Under the pieces are notes generated by a model, which saw nothing but the letters and a program-made list of their open reading frames with translations, was not told the origin of the DNA and ran no database searches. A program made the translations under genes and the position numbers. Shown here piece by piece: positions 1 to 8,607 of a stretch of DNA of 64,000 bases (position 1 is the first letter of the stretch; each line of letters starts with the position of its first letter). Source of the stretch: Nonomuraea sediminis (GTDB lineage: Bacteria > Actinomycetota > Actinomycetes > Streptosporangiales > Streptosporangiaceae); the NCBI RefSeq assembly GCF_018531495.1, contig NZ_JAHDTI010000010.1, forward strand, positions 372,001 through 436,000, in the 5' to 3' direction.

Positions 1-486
1 CTGTTCCAGCTGGTCGACGACTCCCGGCCGGTCCGCGTGCTCTACACGGCGCGCGGGATCCGCAACCTGCAGGTCGTGGACGAGGCGTTCGTGACCGCCA
101 AGTACGGCATTCCCGGCCGCGCCTACGCCGACTTCGCGACGCTGCGCGGCGACCCGAGCGACGGGTTGCCCGGCGTGTCCGGGGTGGGCGAGAAGACGGC
201 CGCGTCGCTGATCACCCGGTTCGGGTCGCTGGAGGCGCTGCTCGCCGCGCTGGACGAGGGCGTCACCGACGGCTTCCCCGCCGGTGCCCGCACCAAGCTG
301 GCCGCCGCCCGCGACTACCTGCGCGTCGCGCCCACGGTGGTGGAGGTCGCCCCCGACGCCCCACTCCCTGACGCCGACATCACCCTGCCCGCCAAGCCGC
401 GCGACCCCGAGACCCTGGTACGGCTGGCCGACCGCTACGACCTGGACAGCCCCCTCAACCGCCTCCTCGACGTCCTCCCCAAGTAG
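1..486 (+). CDS. 5'-3' exonuclease, C-terminal part (cut by window edge)
   Basis: The reading frame is open from base 1, so the gene starts left of the window and about 161 C-terminal residues are seen. The segment following the PIN/FEN-like nuclease core is recognisable: it reads GDPSDGLPGVSGVGEKTAA, the helix-hairpin-helix (H3TH) DNA-binding motif of polymerase I-type 5'-3' exonucleases, followed by the usual helical tail. Stand-alone versions of this domain, separate from DNA polymerase I, are common in actinomycetes and remove RNA primers or flaps. The catalytic aspartates lie outside the window, so activity cannot be judged here. The stop is TAG at 484-486. No gene follows for about 800 bp. 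Confidence 0.88.
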   Translation: MFQLVDDSRPVRVLYTARGIRNLQVVDEAFVTAKYGIPGRAYADFATLRGDPSDGLPGVSGVGEKTAASLITRFGSLEALLAALDEGVTDGFPAGARTKLAAARDYLRVAPTVVEVAPDAPLPDADITLPAKPRDPETLVRLADRYDLDSPLNRLLDVLPK

Positions 487-660
487 ACCTCGAGCCCGCG
501 CCCCGACGCCCACATGCGTACCGGAAGGCCGCTCCCGTCCCAGACGACGCTCGGCAGCCCGCACCCGTCACGGCGTCAGGGTGTGCGTGCAGGGAGGGCC
601 GGGCCGACGGGGTGCCCGCGCCTCCTGGGCGTGCGCTCGGAGCGCGAGGCGTCCTGCTCA

Positions 661-1225
661 GAGTGCCCCGCTGGGATGCGTCGCGTTCGCAGGCATGACG
701 ATCGGCGGCTGGCTCGCATCGCACCCATGCGCGGCCGCTACAGCGGGCGCGGGGCGGCGCGGCAATGCAGACAGGCTGAGCGCGCGCTGCGAGGACGCAC
801 CGTGCCTGTGGGCGTGACGATCGGCGGCTCGCGTGGCACCCAAGCTCGGACGCCGCCATAACGTCAGCGGGCGCGGGCGTCGCTTGGCTGGCGGGTGAGC
901 GCGCTGCGGGGGGTGCGTAGCGTTCGCGGCGTAACGGTCGGGGCTCGCGGGGCACGTAAGCGCGCCCGCCGCGACGACGTCAACGTGCCCGGGCGCGCAA
1001 GGCCAACCGCCTGAGGGCGCTGATGGGGCGCGTTTGCGTACGCGGACGTGACGATCGGCGGCTCGCATCGTACCCACGCGGGCCGCCGCAGCGGGGGCGG
1101 GTGCGGCAAGGCCGGCGGGTGAGAGCGCTGATGGGGTGCGGCGCGTTCGTGGCGTCGCGGTCGGGGGCTTGTGGGGCGACTGAGTGCGGTCGTTGCCGTG
1201 GCATCTGTGTGTCCGGGCCGACCTT
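661..1225. repeat. Five degenerate tandem repeats of 105-120 bp in an 813-bp gene-free spacer
   Basis: The spacer 487-1299 has no convincing gene. From 661 it is built of five diverged tandem units starting at 661, 778, 897, 1013 and 1121, each opening with a gag triplet. Shared blocks include GCGTGACGATCGGCGGCT, a ...CGCATCG.ACCCACGCG block and a GGCAAGGCCGGCGGGT-like end. Units 1, 2 and 4 are most alike; units 3 and 5 have drifted. A sixth, weaker unit may lie at about 541-660. The short ORFs here on both strands are repeat-encoded and in different frames, so I do not call them genes. Confidence 0.7.
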
Positions 1226-1299
1226 GGGCGGCTGGGGTAGATGTCGTGTTTGGGGTTGGGGTGGGTGGGGTGGGGAGGGGTGGCGATAGGTTTGATCGG

Positions 1300-2796
1300 G
1301 TGACGACCAAGATTCGGGTCCCTGGTGGTGTTCCGGCGCGGCTGGATGATGGGTTCGAGCGGATCCGGCGGGAGCAGAAGCTGCCTGAGGACTTCCCGGA
1401 GGCCGTGTTGGCGGAGGCGGCGCAGGTCGCCGAGGCGCCGCGGGAGCCGAGGGATCTGTCGGAGCTGCCGTTCGTCACCATTGATCCGCCAGGCTCGATG
1501 GATCTGGATCAGGCCGTTCATCTGGAGCGGCTGCGTGGCGGATACCGGGTCTGGTACGCCATCGCGGATGTCGCGGCTTTTGTACGGCCGGGCGGTGCGA
1601 TAGACGCCGAGGCGCTGGCCCGTGGTGAGACCGTCTACATGCCCGACGGCAAAATGCCCCTGCACCCGAAGGTGCTGTCGGAGGGCGCGGCCAGCCTGCT
1701 GCCCGGCGCCGTACGCCCGGCCGCGGTGTGGCGGATCGACCTGGACGCCGAGGGCCGCACCGTGGGCTCCGACGTGCACCGGGCGCTGGTGCGCAGCAGG
1801 GAGCGGCTCGACTACGAATACGTGCAGGCGGCCGTCGACACCGGCACCGCCGACGGCACGCTGGGCCTGCTGGCCGAGATCGGGCGGCTGCGGCTGGAGT
1901 TGGAGCGCGCCCGCGGCGGCGTCACTCTGCCCACGCCCGAGCAGGAGGTCGTGCCGGACTCAGGCACCGTCAGACACGCGCCGGAATCAGGCCAGGACTC
2001 GGGCACGATCCACCTGCCCGACGCGGGTGCGGCCAACGGCGCCGGCTATCGGCTGGAGTATCGAGTGCCGGTGCCGGCCGAGGCGTGGAACGCGCAGATC
2101 TCGCTGCTGACCGGGATGGCGGCCGCCTCGATGATGCTGGACGCCGAGATCGGGGTGCTGCGGGTGCTGCCGCCGCCGCGGCCGAGTGAGCTGGCCAAGG
2201 TACGCCGGGTGGCCGCCGCGCTGGAGGTGCCCTGGCCCGACGGCGCCTCCTACGGCGCGGTGGTGCACGACCTGGATCCGAAGAATCCTCGGCACGCGGC
2301 GTTCCTGCACGAGTCGAAGGTGCTGCTGCGGGGCGCCGGTTACGTGGCCTTCAACGGCGAGCCTCCCCCGCTGGCCGACCACGCCGCGGTGGCCGCGCCG
2401 TACGCGCACGTGACGGCGCCGCTGCGGCGCCTGGTCGACCGGTACGCCACGGAGGTGTGCCTGGCCATCGCCGCGGGCGAGCCGGTGCCCGAGGCCGTGG
2501 AGGCGGTGCTGCCGGGCCTGCCGGACATCATGTCGTCCTCGGGGCGCCGCGCGGGGGCGGTCGAGCGTGCCTGTGTGGACCTGGTGGAGGCGTTCCTGCT
2601 GCGCGAGCGGATCGGGCAGGCGTTCGAGGCCATGGTCATCGACACCGACGACAAGGGCGACGGCGGCCAGGTCCAGGTCACCGATCCCGCTGTCATCGCC
2701 CGCTGCGACGGCCGCCTCCCGCTCGGCGAGCGCATCACCGTCCGCCTCACCCAAGCCGACCCCGCCACCCGCGAAGTCCGCTTCAGCCTGGCCTGA
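1300..2796 (+). CDS. RNB-domain ribonuclease (RNase II/R family)
   Basis: About 498 residues with the RNB catalytic signature near residue 55-65, SMDLDQAVHLER, whose aspartates bind magnesium in RNase II/R 3'-5' exoribonucleases. No cold-shock or S1 domains are obvious, so this is the short actinobacterial form. The GTG at 1300 is chosen because a TAGGTT -10 hexamer lies at 1287-1292, seven bases upstream, which fits a leaderless start, and because family similarity begins just after it; the frame stays open to 1171 through repeat-like sequence. An oddity is a low-complexity insert of about 25 residues around residues 215-240 with two similar blocks (PDSGTV, QDSGTI) between otherwise conserved segments. 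A terminator hairpin follows. Confidence 0.85.
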   Translation: MTTKIRVPGGVPARLDDGFERIRREQKLPEDFPEAVLAEAAQVAEAPREPRDLSELPFVTIDPPGSMDLDQAVHLERLRGGYRVWYAIADVAAFVRPGGAIDAEALARGETVYMPDGKMPLHPKVLSEGAASLLPGAVRPAAVWRIDLDAEGRTVGSDVHRALVRSRERLDYEYVQAAVDTGTADGTLGLLAEIGRLRLELERARGGVTLPTPEQEVVPDSGTVRHAPESGQDSGTIHLPDAGAANGAGYRLEYRVPVPAEAWNAQISLLTGMAAASMMLDAEIGVLRVLPPPRPSELAKVRRVAAALEVPWPDGASYGAVVHDLDPKNPRHAAFLHESKVLLRGAGYVAFNGEPPPLADHAAVAAPYAHVTAPLRRLVDRYATEVCLAIAAGEPVPEAVEAVLPGLPDIMSSSGRRAGAVERACVDLVEAFLLRERIGQAFEAMVIDTDDKGDGGQVQVTDPAVIARCDGRLPLGERITVRLTQADPATREVRFSLA

Positions 2797-2855
2797 AACC
2801 CCAGCCCGAAAGCCACACCATGAAAGGCCAACTGGAAGTCTGGGCTGGAAATGGC

Positions 2856-2880
2856 GGAGCCGCGCATTGGGCGCGGCTCC
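2856..2880. terminator. Perfect 10-bp stem-loop, probably a bidirectional terminator
   Basis: GGAGCCGCGC (2856-2865) is exactly complementary to GCGCGGCTCC (2871-2880) with the loop ATTGG. It lies between the convergent RNB gene (ends 2796) and the small membrane-protein gene (ends 2894 on the minus strand). There is no T-tract, as is usual for actinomycete terminators. Confidence 0.75.
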
Positions 2881-2893
2881 TGGGGATGTGGGG

Positions 2894-3067
2894 TCAGGAC
2901 TTCTTGAGCGGGCTCCAGCCGGCGCCCACGCCCATCAGGTGCAGGGCGAGGCAGAGCAGGCCCGCGGTGCCGAGGGTGGCGACCGTGACCACGCCGCCGA
3001 CGGCGAGGCCGGCGATCTCGAAGATGAGCGCGAGGACGAACAGCAGGGCGGCTAGCAGGGCGAACAT
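2894..3067 (-). CDS. Small hypothetical membrane protein
   Basis: A 57-residue protein starting MFALLAALLFVLALIFEIAG, with two predicted membrane segments (about residues 2-22 and 28-48) and a short basic tail ending KK. The ATG at 3067 is preceded by a good Shine-Dalgarno GGAGG at 3073-3077; a longer in-frame extension to 3097 lacks one. I do not recognise a family beyond small actinobacterial membrane proteins, and no function can be assigned. It lies alone between a terminator hairpin and the repeat-filled spacer 3188-3456. Confidence 0.6.
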   Translation of the reverse strand: MFALLAALLFVLALIFEIAGLAVGGVVTVATLGTAGLLCLALHLMGVGAGWSPLKKS

Positions 3068-3187
3068 CTCAACCTCCGCGGGTGGGGCTTCCGCCATGGG
3101 GATTTCCGCTGCCCGACCTCGGAAAACTGTCCAGAAAGTTACGTTGCGTGAACCTCTGACGACAGGACCTTGACCGGTCGGTCAGTT

Positions 3188-3456
3188 TGTACGGCGAGCG
3201 GACTGCAACGCCGTGACCGCGGACAACCGCCGGGCCCATGGCGCCCGGATACCGCAACGCCGTGACCGCGGGCGACCGCCGGCCCGCGGCGCCCGGATAC
3301 CGCAACGCCGTGACCGCGGGCGGCCGGTGGGCCCGCGGTGCCCGGATTCGGGAGCGCCGTGGCGGCGGGCGGCCGTCACCGACTCGCCGGAAGCGCCGGT
3401 CGCGGGCCCTCGGCGCACGACGGCGGGCGGCCGGTGGCGGCGGCCCGCCGTACAGC
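3188..3456 (+). repeat. Copy 1 of the dispersed composite repeat, with four 48-bp tandem units
   Basis: The spacer 3068-3463 contains four tandem units of 48-49 bp starting at 3205, 3254, 3302 and 3350, sharing GCAACGCCGTGACCGCGG or a close variant. They are an amplified segment of the dispersed repeat also seen at 12805, 30373, 51303 and 58136. The conserved 3' core follows at 3377-3456 (GACTCGCCGGAAGCGCCGGT...). It ends with the inverted arms ACGGCGGGC (3420-3428) and GCCCGCCGT (3443-3451), eight bases past the stop of the minus-strand helicase gene, where they probably act as its terminator. Confidence 0.7.
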
Positions 3457-3463
3457 AGGAAGG

Positions 3464-6187
3464 TCAGGAGAGGGAGGAGTAGGCCACGACGCCGCGGCGC
3501 ATGGAGTCGATGGCCTTGTTGGCGTTCTGCTTGACCTTGCTGCCCTTGGGAGCGGCCGTGGCCAGCTGCCCGAGCAGGTCCATCAGCTGCTTGATCCAGC
3601 GCACGAAGTCGCCCGCCGCCAACTCGTTGCCGTTGATGCCGTCCATCAGCACCGCGTCCAGGCTGTGGCCCTTGGTCCAGCGGTAGGCGGCCCAGGCGAA
3701 GCCCAGGTCGACCTCGCGGATCGTGGACAACCCGTGGTCGGACTCGATGGCCTCCAGCTCGCCCCACAGCCGCACCATGCGCGTGAGCGCGTCCTGCGCC
3801 CGCCCGGCCGGGATCTTCGGGCGGCGGGCGTCGTCGGCGGCGCGGGACTCGAAGACCAGAGAGGACACGCACGCGGCCAGCTCGGCCGGGTCGAGCTCCT
3901 CCCACATGCCGCTGCGCAGGCACTCGGCGGTCAGCAGGTCCAGCTCGGTGTACAGGCGGCCCAGGCGGCGGCCCTCGTCGGTGACGGTCTCGTCGTGCAG
4001 GTAGCCCAGTTGCTCGAGCACCGAGCAGATCCGGTCGAACGTGCGCGAGATGACGTGCGAGCGCCCCTCGACCCGGCGGCGCAGCCCCTCGGTCTCGCGC
4101 AGCAGCTTGTAGTAGCGCTCGGCCCAGCGGGCGTGGTCCTCGCGCTCGTCGCAGCCGTGGCAGGGGTGCTGGCGGATCTGCCGGCGCAGCTCGTTGATCT
4201 CGTCGTCCTCCACCGTGTGGTCGCGGGCCCTGGCGGGCTTGCCCAGGTCACGGTCGCCGATCTTGGCCAGCAGCGTGGAGACGAGGTTGGCGCGCTCCTT
4301 GGGCGAGCGGCCGTTGAAGTTCTTCGGGATGCGCACGGTCTCGATCGGCTCGACCGGCACGGGGAAGTCGGCCGGGTCCAGCTTCTTGATCTGCTTGCCG
4401 ATCGTCAGCACCAGCGGGCTGGGCCCCTGGCCGCGCGGGTTGCGCCCGGGATCGAGCACGATGGCCAGCCCGGCCCGCCGGCCGCCCGGCACGCGGATCA
4501 CGTCGCCGGGCTTCAGCGCCTCGAGCGAGCGTACGGCTGCCGCGCGGCGGGCGGCGCCGCGCTGCTTGGACAGCTCGGCCTCCCTGTCGGACAGGCGGCG
4601 GCGCAGCCCGGAGTACTCGGTGAAGTCGCCCAGGTGGCAGGTCATCGACTCCTGGTAGCCGGCCAGCGCCTCCTCCTGCTTGCGCAGCTGCTTGGCCAGC
4701 CCGACCACGGCCCTGTCGGCCTGGAACTGGGCGAAGGAGGCCTCGAGCAGGGTCTTGGCGCGCTCCCTGCCGAACTGGCCGACCAGGTTGACGGCCATGT
4801 TGTAGGAGGGCTGGAAGGACGAGCGCAGCGGATAGGTGCGGGTGCCGGCCAGGCCCGCCACCGACAGCGGGTCCATGCCGGGCTGCCACAGGACGACCGC
4901 GTGGCCCTCCACGTCGATGCCGCGCCGCCCGGCCCGGCCGGTGAGCTGGGTGTACTCCCCCGGCGTCAGGTCGGCGTGCATCTCGCCGTTCCACTTGTCC
5001 AGCTTCTCGATCACCACGCTGCGGGCGGGCATGTTGATGCCCAGGGCGAGGGTCTCGGTGGCGAACACGGCCTTGACCAGGCCGAGGGTGAACAGCTCCT
5101 CCACGACCTCCTTGAAGGCGGGCAGCATGCCCGCGTGGTGGGCGGCCAGGCCGCGCTCCAGGCAGTCGCGCCACTCCAGGTAGCCCAGCACGGCCAGGTC
5201 CTCGTCCGGCAGGTGGGCGGTGCGCGCGTCGACGATCTGGCGGATCTCGTGCTGCTCCCGCTCGGTGGTCAGCCGGATCCCCGCGTACAGGCACGCCATG
5301 ACGGCCGCGTCGCAGCCCGCCCTGGAGAAGATGAACGTGATGGCCGGCAGCAGGCCCTCGGTGTCCAGCTTCTCGATCACCGCGGCGCGGTCGGGCGGGC
5401 GGGAGCGTGACGGCCTGCCGTACCCTCTCCTGCCCTTGCCGGCGGTCAGGCGCTCGGCGTCGCGGGTGACGCGCATCAGGGTGGGGTTGATGCGCGGGGT
5501 GAGGTCGTCGTTGACGAACATGTCGTAGACGCGGTTGCCGATCAGCATGTGCTGCCACAGCGGCACCGGGCGGTGCTCGTCGACGATGACCGTGGTGTCG
5601 CCGCGGACCTCGCCGAGCCACTCGCCGAACTCCTCGGCGTTGCTGACCGTGGCCGACAGCGCGGCCAGGCGGACCGACTCGGGCAGGTGGATGATGACCT
5701 CTTCCCAGACCGCGCCGCGGAAGCGGTCGGCCAGGTAGTGGACCTCGTCCATGACCACGAACCCGAGCCCGGCCAGCGTGCCCGACCCGGCGTAGAGCAT
5801 GTTGCGCAGCACCTCGGTGGTCATGACCACGATCGGGGCCTCGCCGTTGACGCTGTTGTCGCCGGTCAGCAGGCCCACCTTGGCCGTGCCGTACCGTTTG
5901 ACCAGGTCGTTGTACTTCTGGTTGGACAACGCCTTGATCGGGGTCGTGTAGAAGCACTTCATGCCCTGCTCCAGGGCGAGGTGGACGGCGAACTCGCCGA
6001 CGACCGTCTTGCCCGAGCCGGTGGGGGCGGCCACCAGGACCCCGTCGCCGGCCTCCAGCGCCCTGCAGGCGTCGATCTGGAAGTCGTCGAGCGCGAAGTC
6101 GTAGAGCCCCCGGAACGATCTGAAGGCGGCCCCGTCGTCCCCGTACTTCTCACGGAAGGCCGCGTAGCGTTCCGCTGGCGTTGTCAT
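3464..6187 (-). CDS. helY: DEAD/DEAH-box RNA helicase, Ski2/Mtr4-like (HelY)
   Basis: A 907-residue superfamily 2 helicase. Visible motifs: Q-motif region LDDFQIDA (34-41), Walker A AAPTGSGKT (53-61), DEVH box (147-150), SAT motif (178-180) and motif VI QLTGRAGRRG in the second RecA-like domain, followed by the long C-terminal region with the DSHCT-type helical domain. Mtr4/Ski2 proteins unwind RNA in 3'-5' decay; bacterial HelY members are mostly uncharacterised. The ATG at 6187 fits the family N terminus (MTTPAERYAAF). The stop TGA at 3464-3466 lies eight bases from the hairpin of repeat copy 1. Its neighbours, a lipid kinase and the Tat genes, lie upstream in the same direction. Confidence 0.93.
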   Translation of the reverse strand: MTTPAERYAAFREKYGDDGAAFRSFRGLYDFALDDFQIDACRALEAGDGVLVAAPTGSGKTVVGEFAVHLALEQGMKCFYTTPIKALSNQKYNDLVKRYGTAKVGLLTGDNSVNGEAPIVVMTTEVLRNMLYAGSGTLAGLGFVVMDEVHYLADRFRGAVWEEVIIHLPESVRLAALSATVSNAEEFGEWLGEVRGDTTVIVDEHRPVPLWQHMLIGNRVYDMFVNDDLTPRINPTLMRVTRDAERLTAGKGRRGYGRPSRSRPPDRAAVIEKLDTEGLLPAITFIFSRAGCDAAVMACLYAGIRLTTEREQHEIRQIVDARTAHLPDEDLAVLGYLEWRDCLERGLAAHHAGMLPAFKEVVEELFTLGLVKAVFATETLALGINMPARSVVIEKLDKWNGEMHADLTPGEYTQLTGRAGRRGIDVEGHAVVLWQPGMDPLSVAGLAGTRTYPLRSSFQPSYNMAVNLVGQFGRERAKTLLEASFAQFQADRAVVGLAKQLRKQEEALAGYQESMTCHLGDFTEYSGLRRRLSDREAELSKQRGAARRAAAVRSLEALKPGDVIRVPGGRRAGLAIVLDPGRNPRGQGPSPLVLTIGKQIKKLDPADFPVPVEPIETVRIPKNFNGRSPKERANLVSTLLAKIGDRDLGKPARARDHTVEDDEINELRRQIRQHPCHGCDEREDHARWAERYYKLLRETEGLRRRVEGRSHVISRTFDRICSVLEQLGYLHDETVTDEGRRLGRLYTELDLLTAECLRSGMWEELDPAELAACVSSLVFESRAADDARRPKIPAGRAQDALTRMVRLWGELEAIESDHGLSTIREVDLGFAWAAYRWTKGHSLDAVLMDGINGNELAAGDFVRWIKQLMDLLGQLATAAPKGSKVKQNANKAIDSMRRGVVAYSSLS

Positions 6188-6255
6188 AGTCGTCAGCCTA
6201 CCGAAATCGCCATTCCGGTCAGTCCAGGGGCGGGGGCGCCTTTACAAAGTAGATC

Positions 6256-7143
6256 TCACACGATGACCCGCAGCGCGCCCGGCCGCACCTCGCAGGTGAC
6301 AGGGACGGGCCCGATGCGCTCACCGTCGGCGTAGACGATCACGTCCGGTGCCTCCAGGCGGACGCTGCGCACCCTGCGCTGCGACACCGCCGGGTGCACC
6401 ACGTGGGCGCCGCGGTAGACGCTGGGGAACACGCGCAGGAACTCCCCCTTGCCGACCGCCGACAGGATCACCACGTCGAGCAGCCCGTCGTCGGGGCGGG
6501 CGTCGGGGCACACGCGCATGCCGGCGCCGTAGGAGCGGGTGTTGCCGACGGCCACCAGCATGGCCTCCTTCTCGATCACCTCGTCGTCGTCGAGGGTGAT
6601 GCGGAAGGGGATCGGCCGGAAGGAACTCAGCTCCTGCACGGTCGCCACCAAGTACTTGCCCATGCCCGGCGGCCAGGTGAGCCGGTTGGCCCGCTCGTTG
6701 ACCCGGGAGTCGAACCCGCAGCACACCACGCCGGCGAACAGCTCGTCGGCCTCTCCTGCGCGGATGCGGGCCACGTCGATCACCCGGGTCTTCATCCGCA
6801 GCACGGACCTGGCGGCGGCCAGCGGGTCCTTGTGCGGGATGCCGAGCGCGTCGGCGATGTCGTTGCCGGTGCCTGCCGGGATGATGCCGAGCGGCACGTC
6901 GGTGCCCGCCACCGCCTGGACGGCCAGGTGGACCAGGCCGTCGCCGCCGAAGGCGACCAGCGCGTCGGGGCGCTCGGCGACAGCCGTACAGGCCTGCTCG
7001 AGGGCGTCGGCGGCGGACAGGCCGGCGAGCACGCTCACGTCGGCGCCGCCCGCGTGCAGGCGGCGCACGACGGGTTCGAGCAGGCGAACGGACCTGCCAC
7101 CGCGGGCGGCGGGGTTGACCAGCAATGCGATTTGGGGGGCCAC
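6256..7143 (-). CDS. Diacylglycerol kinase family lipid kinase
   Basis: A 295-residue protein with the lipid-kinase signature. The N terminus reads ALLVNPAARGGR, the glycine-rich ATP motif is AFGGDGLVH (about 90-98), and the motif IIPAGTGNDIADALG follows at about 116-130. These define the DAGK/YegS/BmrU family, which phosphorylates diacylglycerol or related lipids at the inner face of the membrane. The start is GTG at 7143. A TACATT -10 hexamer reads on the minus strand at 7150-7155, six bases upstream of the GTG, so the gene may have its own leaderless promoter although it lies only 16 bp after tatC. The exact lipid substrate cannot be told from sequence. Confidence 0.9.
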   Translation of the reverse strand: MAPQIALLVNPAARGGRSVRLLEPVVRRLHAGGADVSVLAGLSAADALEQACTAVAERPDALVAFGGDGLVHLAVQAVAGTDVPLGIIPAGTGNDIADALGIPHKDPLAAARSVLRMKTRVIDVARIRAGEADELFAGVVCCGFDSRVNERANRLTWPPGMGKYLVATVQELSSFRPIPFRITLDDDEVIEKEAMLVAVGNTRSYGAGMRVCPDARPDDGLLDVVILSAVGKGEFLRVFPSVYRGAHVVHPAVSQRRVRSVRLEAPDVIVYADGERIGPVPVTCEVRPGALRVIV

Positions 7144-7159
7144 GCCCGGAATGTATCGC

Positions 7160-8053
7160 CTAACGGTCGCGCTCGGTATCCTCCGGCAGCGAAGAGGCCT
7201 CGTTGTCGGCGGGATCCTCGTCGAGGTTCAGCGGGGACGCCTCGTCATCGGACAGGCCGGCGAACTCGCTCTCGGGTTGCCGCTTCTCCCGCAGGTACAT
7301 GAACCCTTCGGCGGCCAGGAACAGCACCACCATGGGCACGGCCAGCGCGGACATGGTGAACGGGTCGCCGCTGGGCGTGATGACGGCCGCGAAGACGAAC
7401 ATCAGGAAGATCGCCATCCGGCGATGCTTGGCCACGAGCGAGCGCGGCAGGACGCCGATCAGGTTGAGGAAGACCATCAGCAGCGGCAGCTCGAACGACA
7501 CCCCGAAGATCATCAACATGACCAGGACGTAGTCGAGGTAGTCGTCGATCTGGATGGTCGCCACCGCGTCGGCGGGCGCGAAGCCGAGCAGCACCGCCAG
7601 GCTGGTGCCCATGAAGAAGTAGGCGAGCACGGCGCCGCAGGCGAACAGCGGGATCGCCAGGCTGAGGAAGCCGAAGGTGTAGCGTCGCTCGCTGCGGTAG
7701 AGGGCGGGGGCCACGAACGCCCAGATCTGGTAGAGCCAGACCGGCGAGGCGACCACCATGCCGACCATGAACGAGACCTTCAACGTGATGAAGAAGGACT
7801 GGAAGATGCCGCCGTAGGTGAGGGCGCACTTCCCGTTGAGCTGGTGCGACTGCGGGATGGCGCAGTAGGGCGCCTTCAGCGCCGCCCACACCCAGTCGAA
7901 GACCAGCCAGCCGACGGCAGTGCCGACAGCCAGGGCCAGCAGTGAGATGACGACACGCTTGCGCAGCTCACGGAGGTGATCCATGAGCGGCATGCGGCCC
8001 TCGTCGTCGACCGGGGACTGGCCCTTCTTGCCCGGCCGCTTCAGCAGCGCCAT
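7160..8053 (-). CDS. tatC: Sec-independent protein translocase TatC
   Basis: A 297-residue polytopic membrane protein with six predicted membrane segments. It has the TatC N-terminal motif MPLMDHLRELRKRVV (about 21-35), which forms the twin-arginine signal recognition face, and the conserved periplasmic loops. The TatBC/TatA system exports folded proteins with RR signal peptides. The ATG at 8053 (MALLKRPGKK) is chosen over an upstream in-frame start because it lies 10 bp after the tatA stop. The C-terminal tail is long, acidic and hydrophilic. It is the last gene of the run pafB-pafC-X-tatA-tatC. Confidence 0.95.
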   Translation of the reverse strand: MALLKRPGKKGQSPVDDEGRMPLMDHLRELRKRVVISLLALAVGTAVGWLVFDWVWAALKAPYCAIPQSHQLNGKCALTYGGIFQSFFITLKVSFMVGMVVASPVWLYQIWAFVAPALYRSERRYTFGFLSLAIPLFACGAVLAYFFMGTSLAVLLGFAPADAVATIQIDDYLDYVLVMLMIFGVSFELPLLMVFLNLIGVLPRSLVAKHRRMAIFLMFVFAAVITPSGDPFTMSALAVPMVVLFLAAEGFMYLREKRQPESEFAGLSDDEASPLNLDEDPADNEASSLPEDTERDR

Positions 8054-8063
8054 CGTTCCGCGG

Positions 8064-8375
8064 TCAGGACTTCTTCTCAGCTGCGGCCTGAGCGCGCAGC
8101 TTGGCGGCCTGCTCCTCAAGCTGCCTGGCCTGCTCCTCCGCGCTCAGCACGGGAGCGGTGGGCGGCAGCTCCACGGGCTGGACCGGTGCCGCCTGGGCGG
8201 TCGTCTGCTGCGTCACGACCGGCTCCTCATCGTCGTCGCGCAGCTTCGAAGTCTCCGCCTTGAACACGCGCATCGACCTGCCGACACCCCGGGCAAGGTC
8301 CGGAAGCTTTTTCGCGCCGAACAGCAATACGAGCACGACCAGGATCAGAATGATCTCCGGAGCTTGCAGGTTCAT
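8064..8375 (-). CDS. tatA: Sec-independent translocase subunit TatA
   Basis: A 103-residue protein with one N-terminal membrane segment (about 7-20), the FGAKKLPDLARGVG hinge and amphipathic helix typical of TatA (about 19-33), and a charged, Gln/Ala-rich tail. TatA oligomers form the conducting part of the twin-arginine pathway. An AAGGAAG Shine-Dalgarno lies just upstream of the ATG at 8375. It is in an operon with tatC (10-bp gap), and the pafBC pair is upstream, the arrangement seen in many actinomycetes. Confidence 0.95.
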   Translation of the reverse strand: MNLQAPEIILILVVLVLLFGAKKLPDLARGVGRSMRVFKAETSKLRDDDEEPVVTQQTTAQAAPVQPVELPPTAPVLSAEEQARQLEEQAAKLRAQAAAEKKS

Positions 8376-8406
8376 GAGGCTTCCTTAGGCAGAGCGAGGT
8401 GCTGTC

Positions 8407-8607
8407 TCAAGCCCGATCGTACGCTGCCGGAGGTGCGCTCTCACCACCCCCGTCGCGCAATCTTGCTCCACGGGGTTCGATCTGGGCCCGAGCTTCGGCG
8501 ATTTCCCTGTTCAGGGTACGCGCAGCGGCGATGACTCGAAAGCCCGCGACCACGAGCGCGGCCACCCCTGCGATGCTCAGGGCGACCGACACGAGGATCC
8601 ACGTCAT
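8407..8607 (-). CDS. Small single-pass membrane protein between pafC and tatA
   Basis: A 66-residue protein starting MTWILVSVALSIAGVAALVV, with one membrane segment (about 3-25), a basic coiled-coil-like stretch (AARTLNREIAEARAQIE) and a Gly/Ser/Ala-rich tail. Its ATG overlaps the pafC stop as ATGA (8604-8607), so translation is probably coupled. A small membrane gene in this place is consistent with a conserved pafBC-tat operon. I do not know its role; a Tat accessory is possible but unproven. Confidence 0.7.
   Translation of the reverse strand: MTWILVSVALSIAGVAALVVAGFRVIAAARTLNREIAEARAQIEPRGARLRDGGGESAPPAAYDRA

Noticed and set aside
3338..5410. 690-codon plus-strand ORF
   Set aside because: It is antisense to the helicase gene, which has all expected motifs. 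The translation is rich in Gly, Val, His and Gln, as expected for the complement of a high-GC gene.
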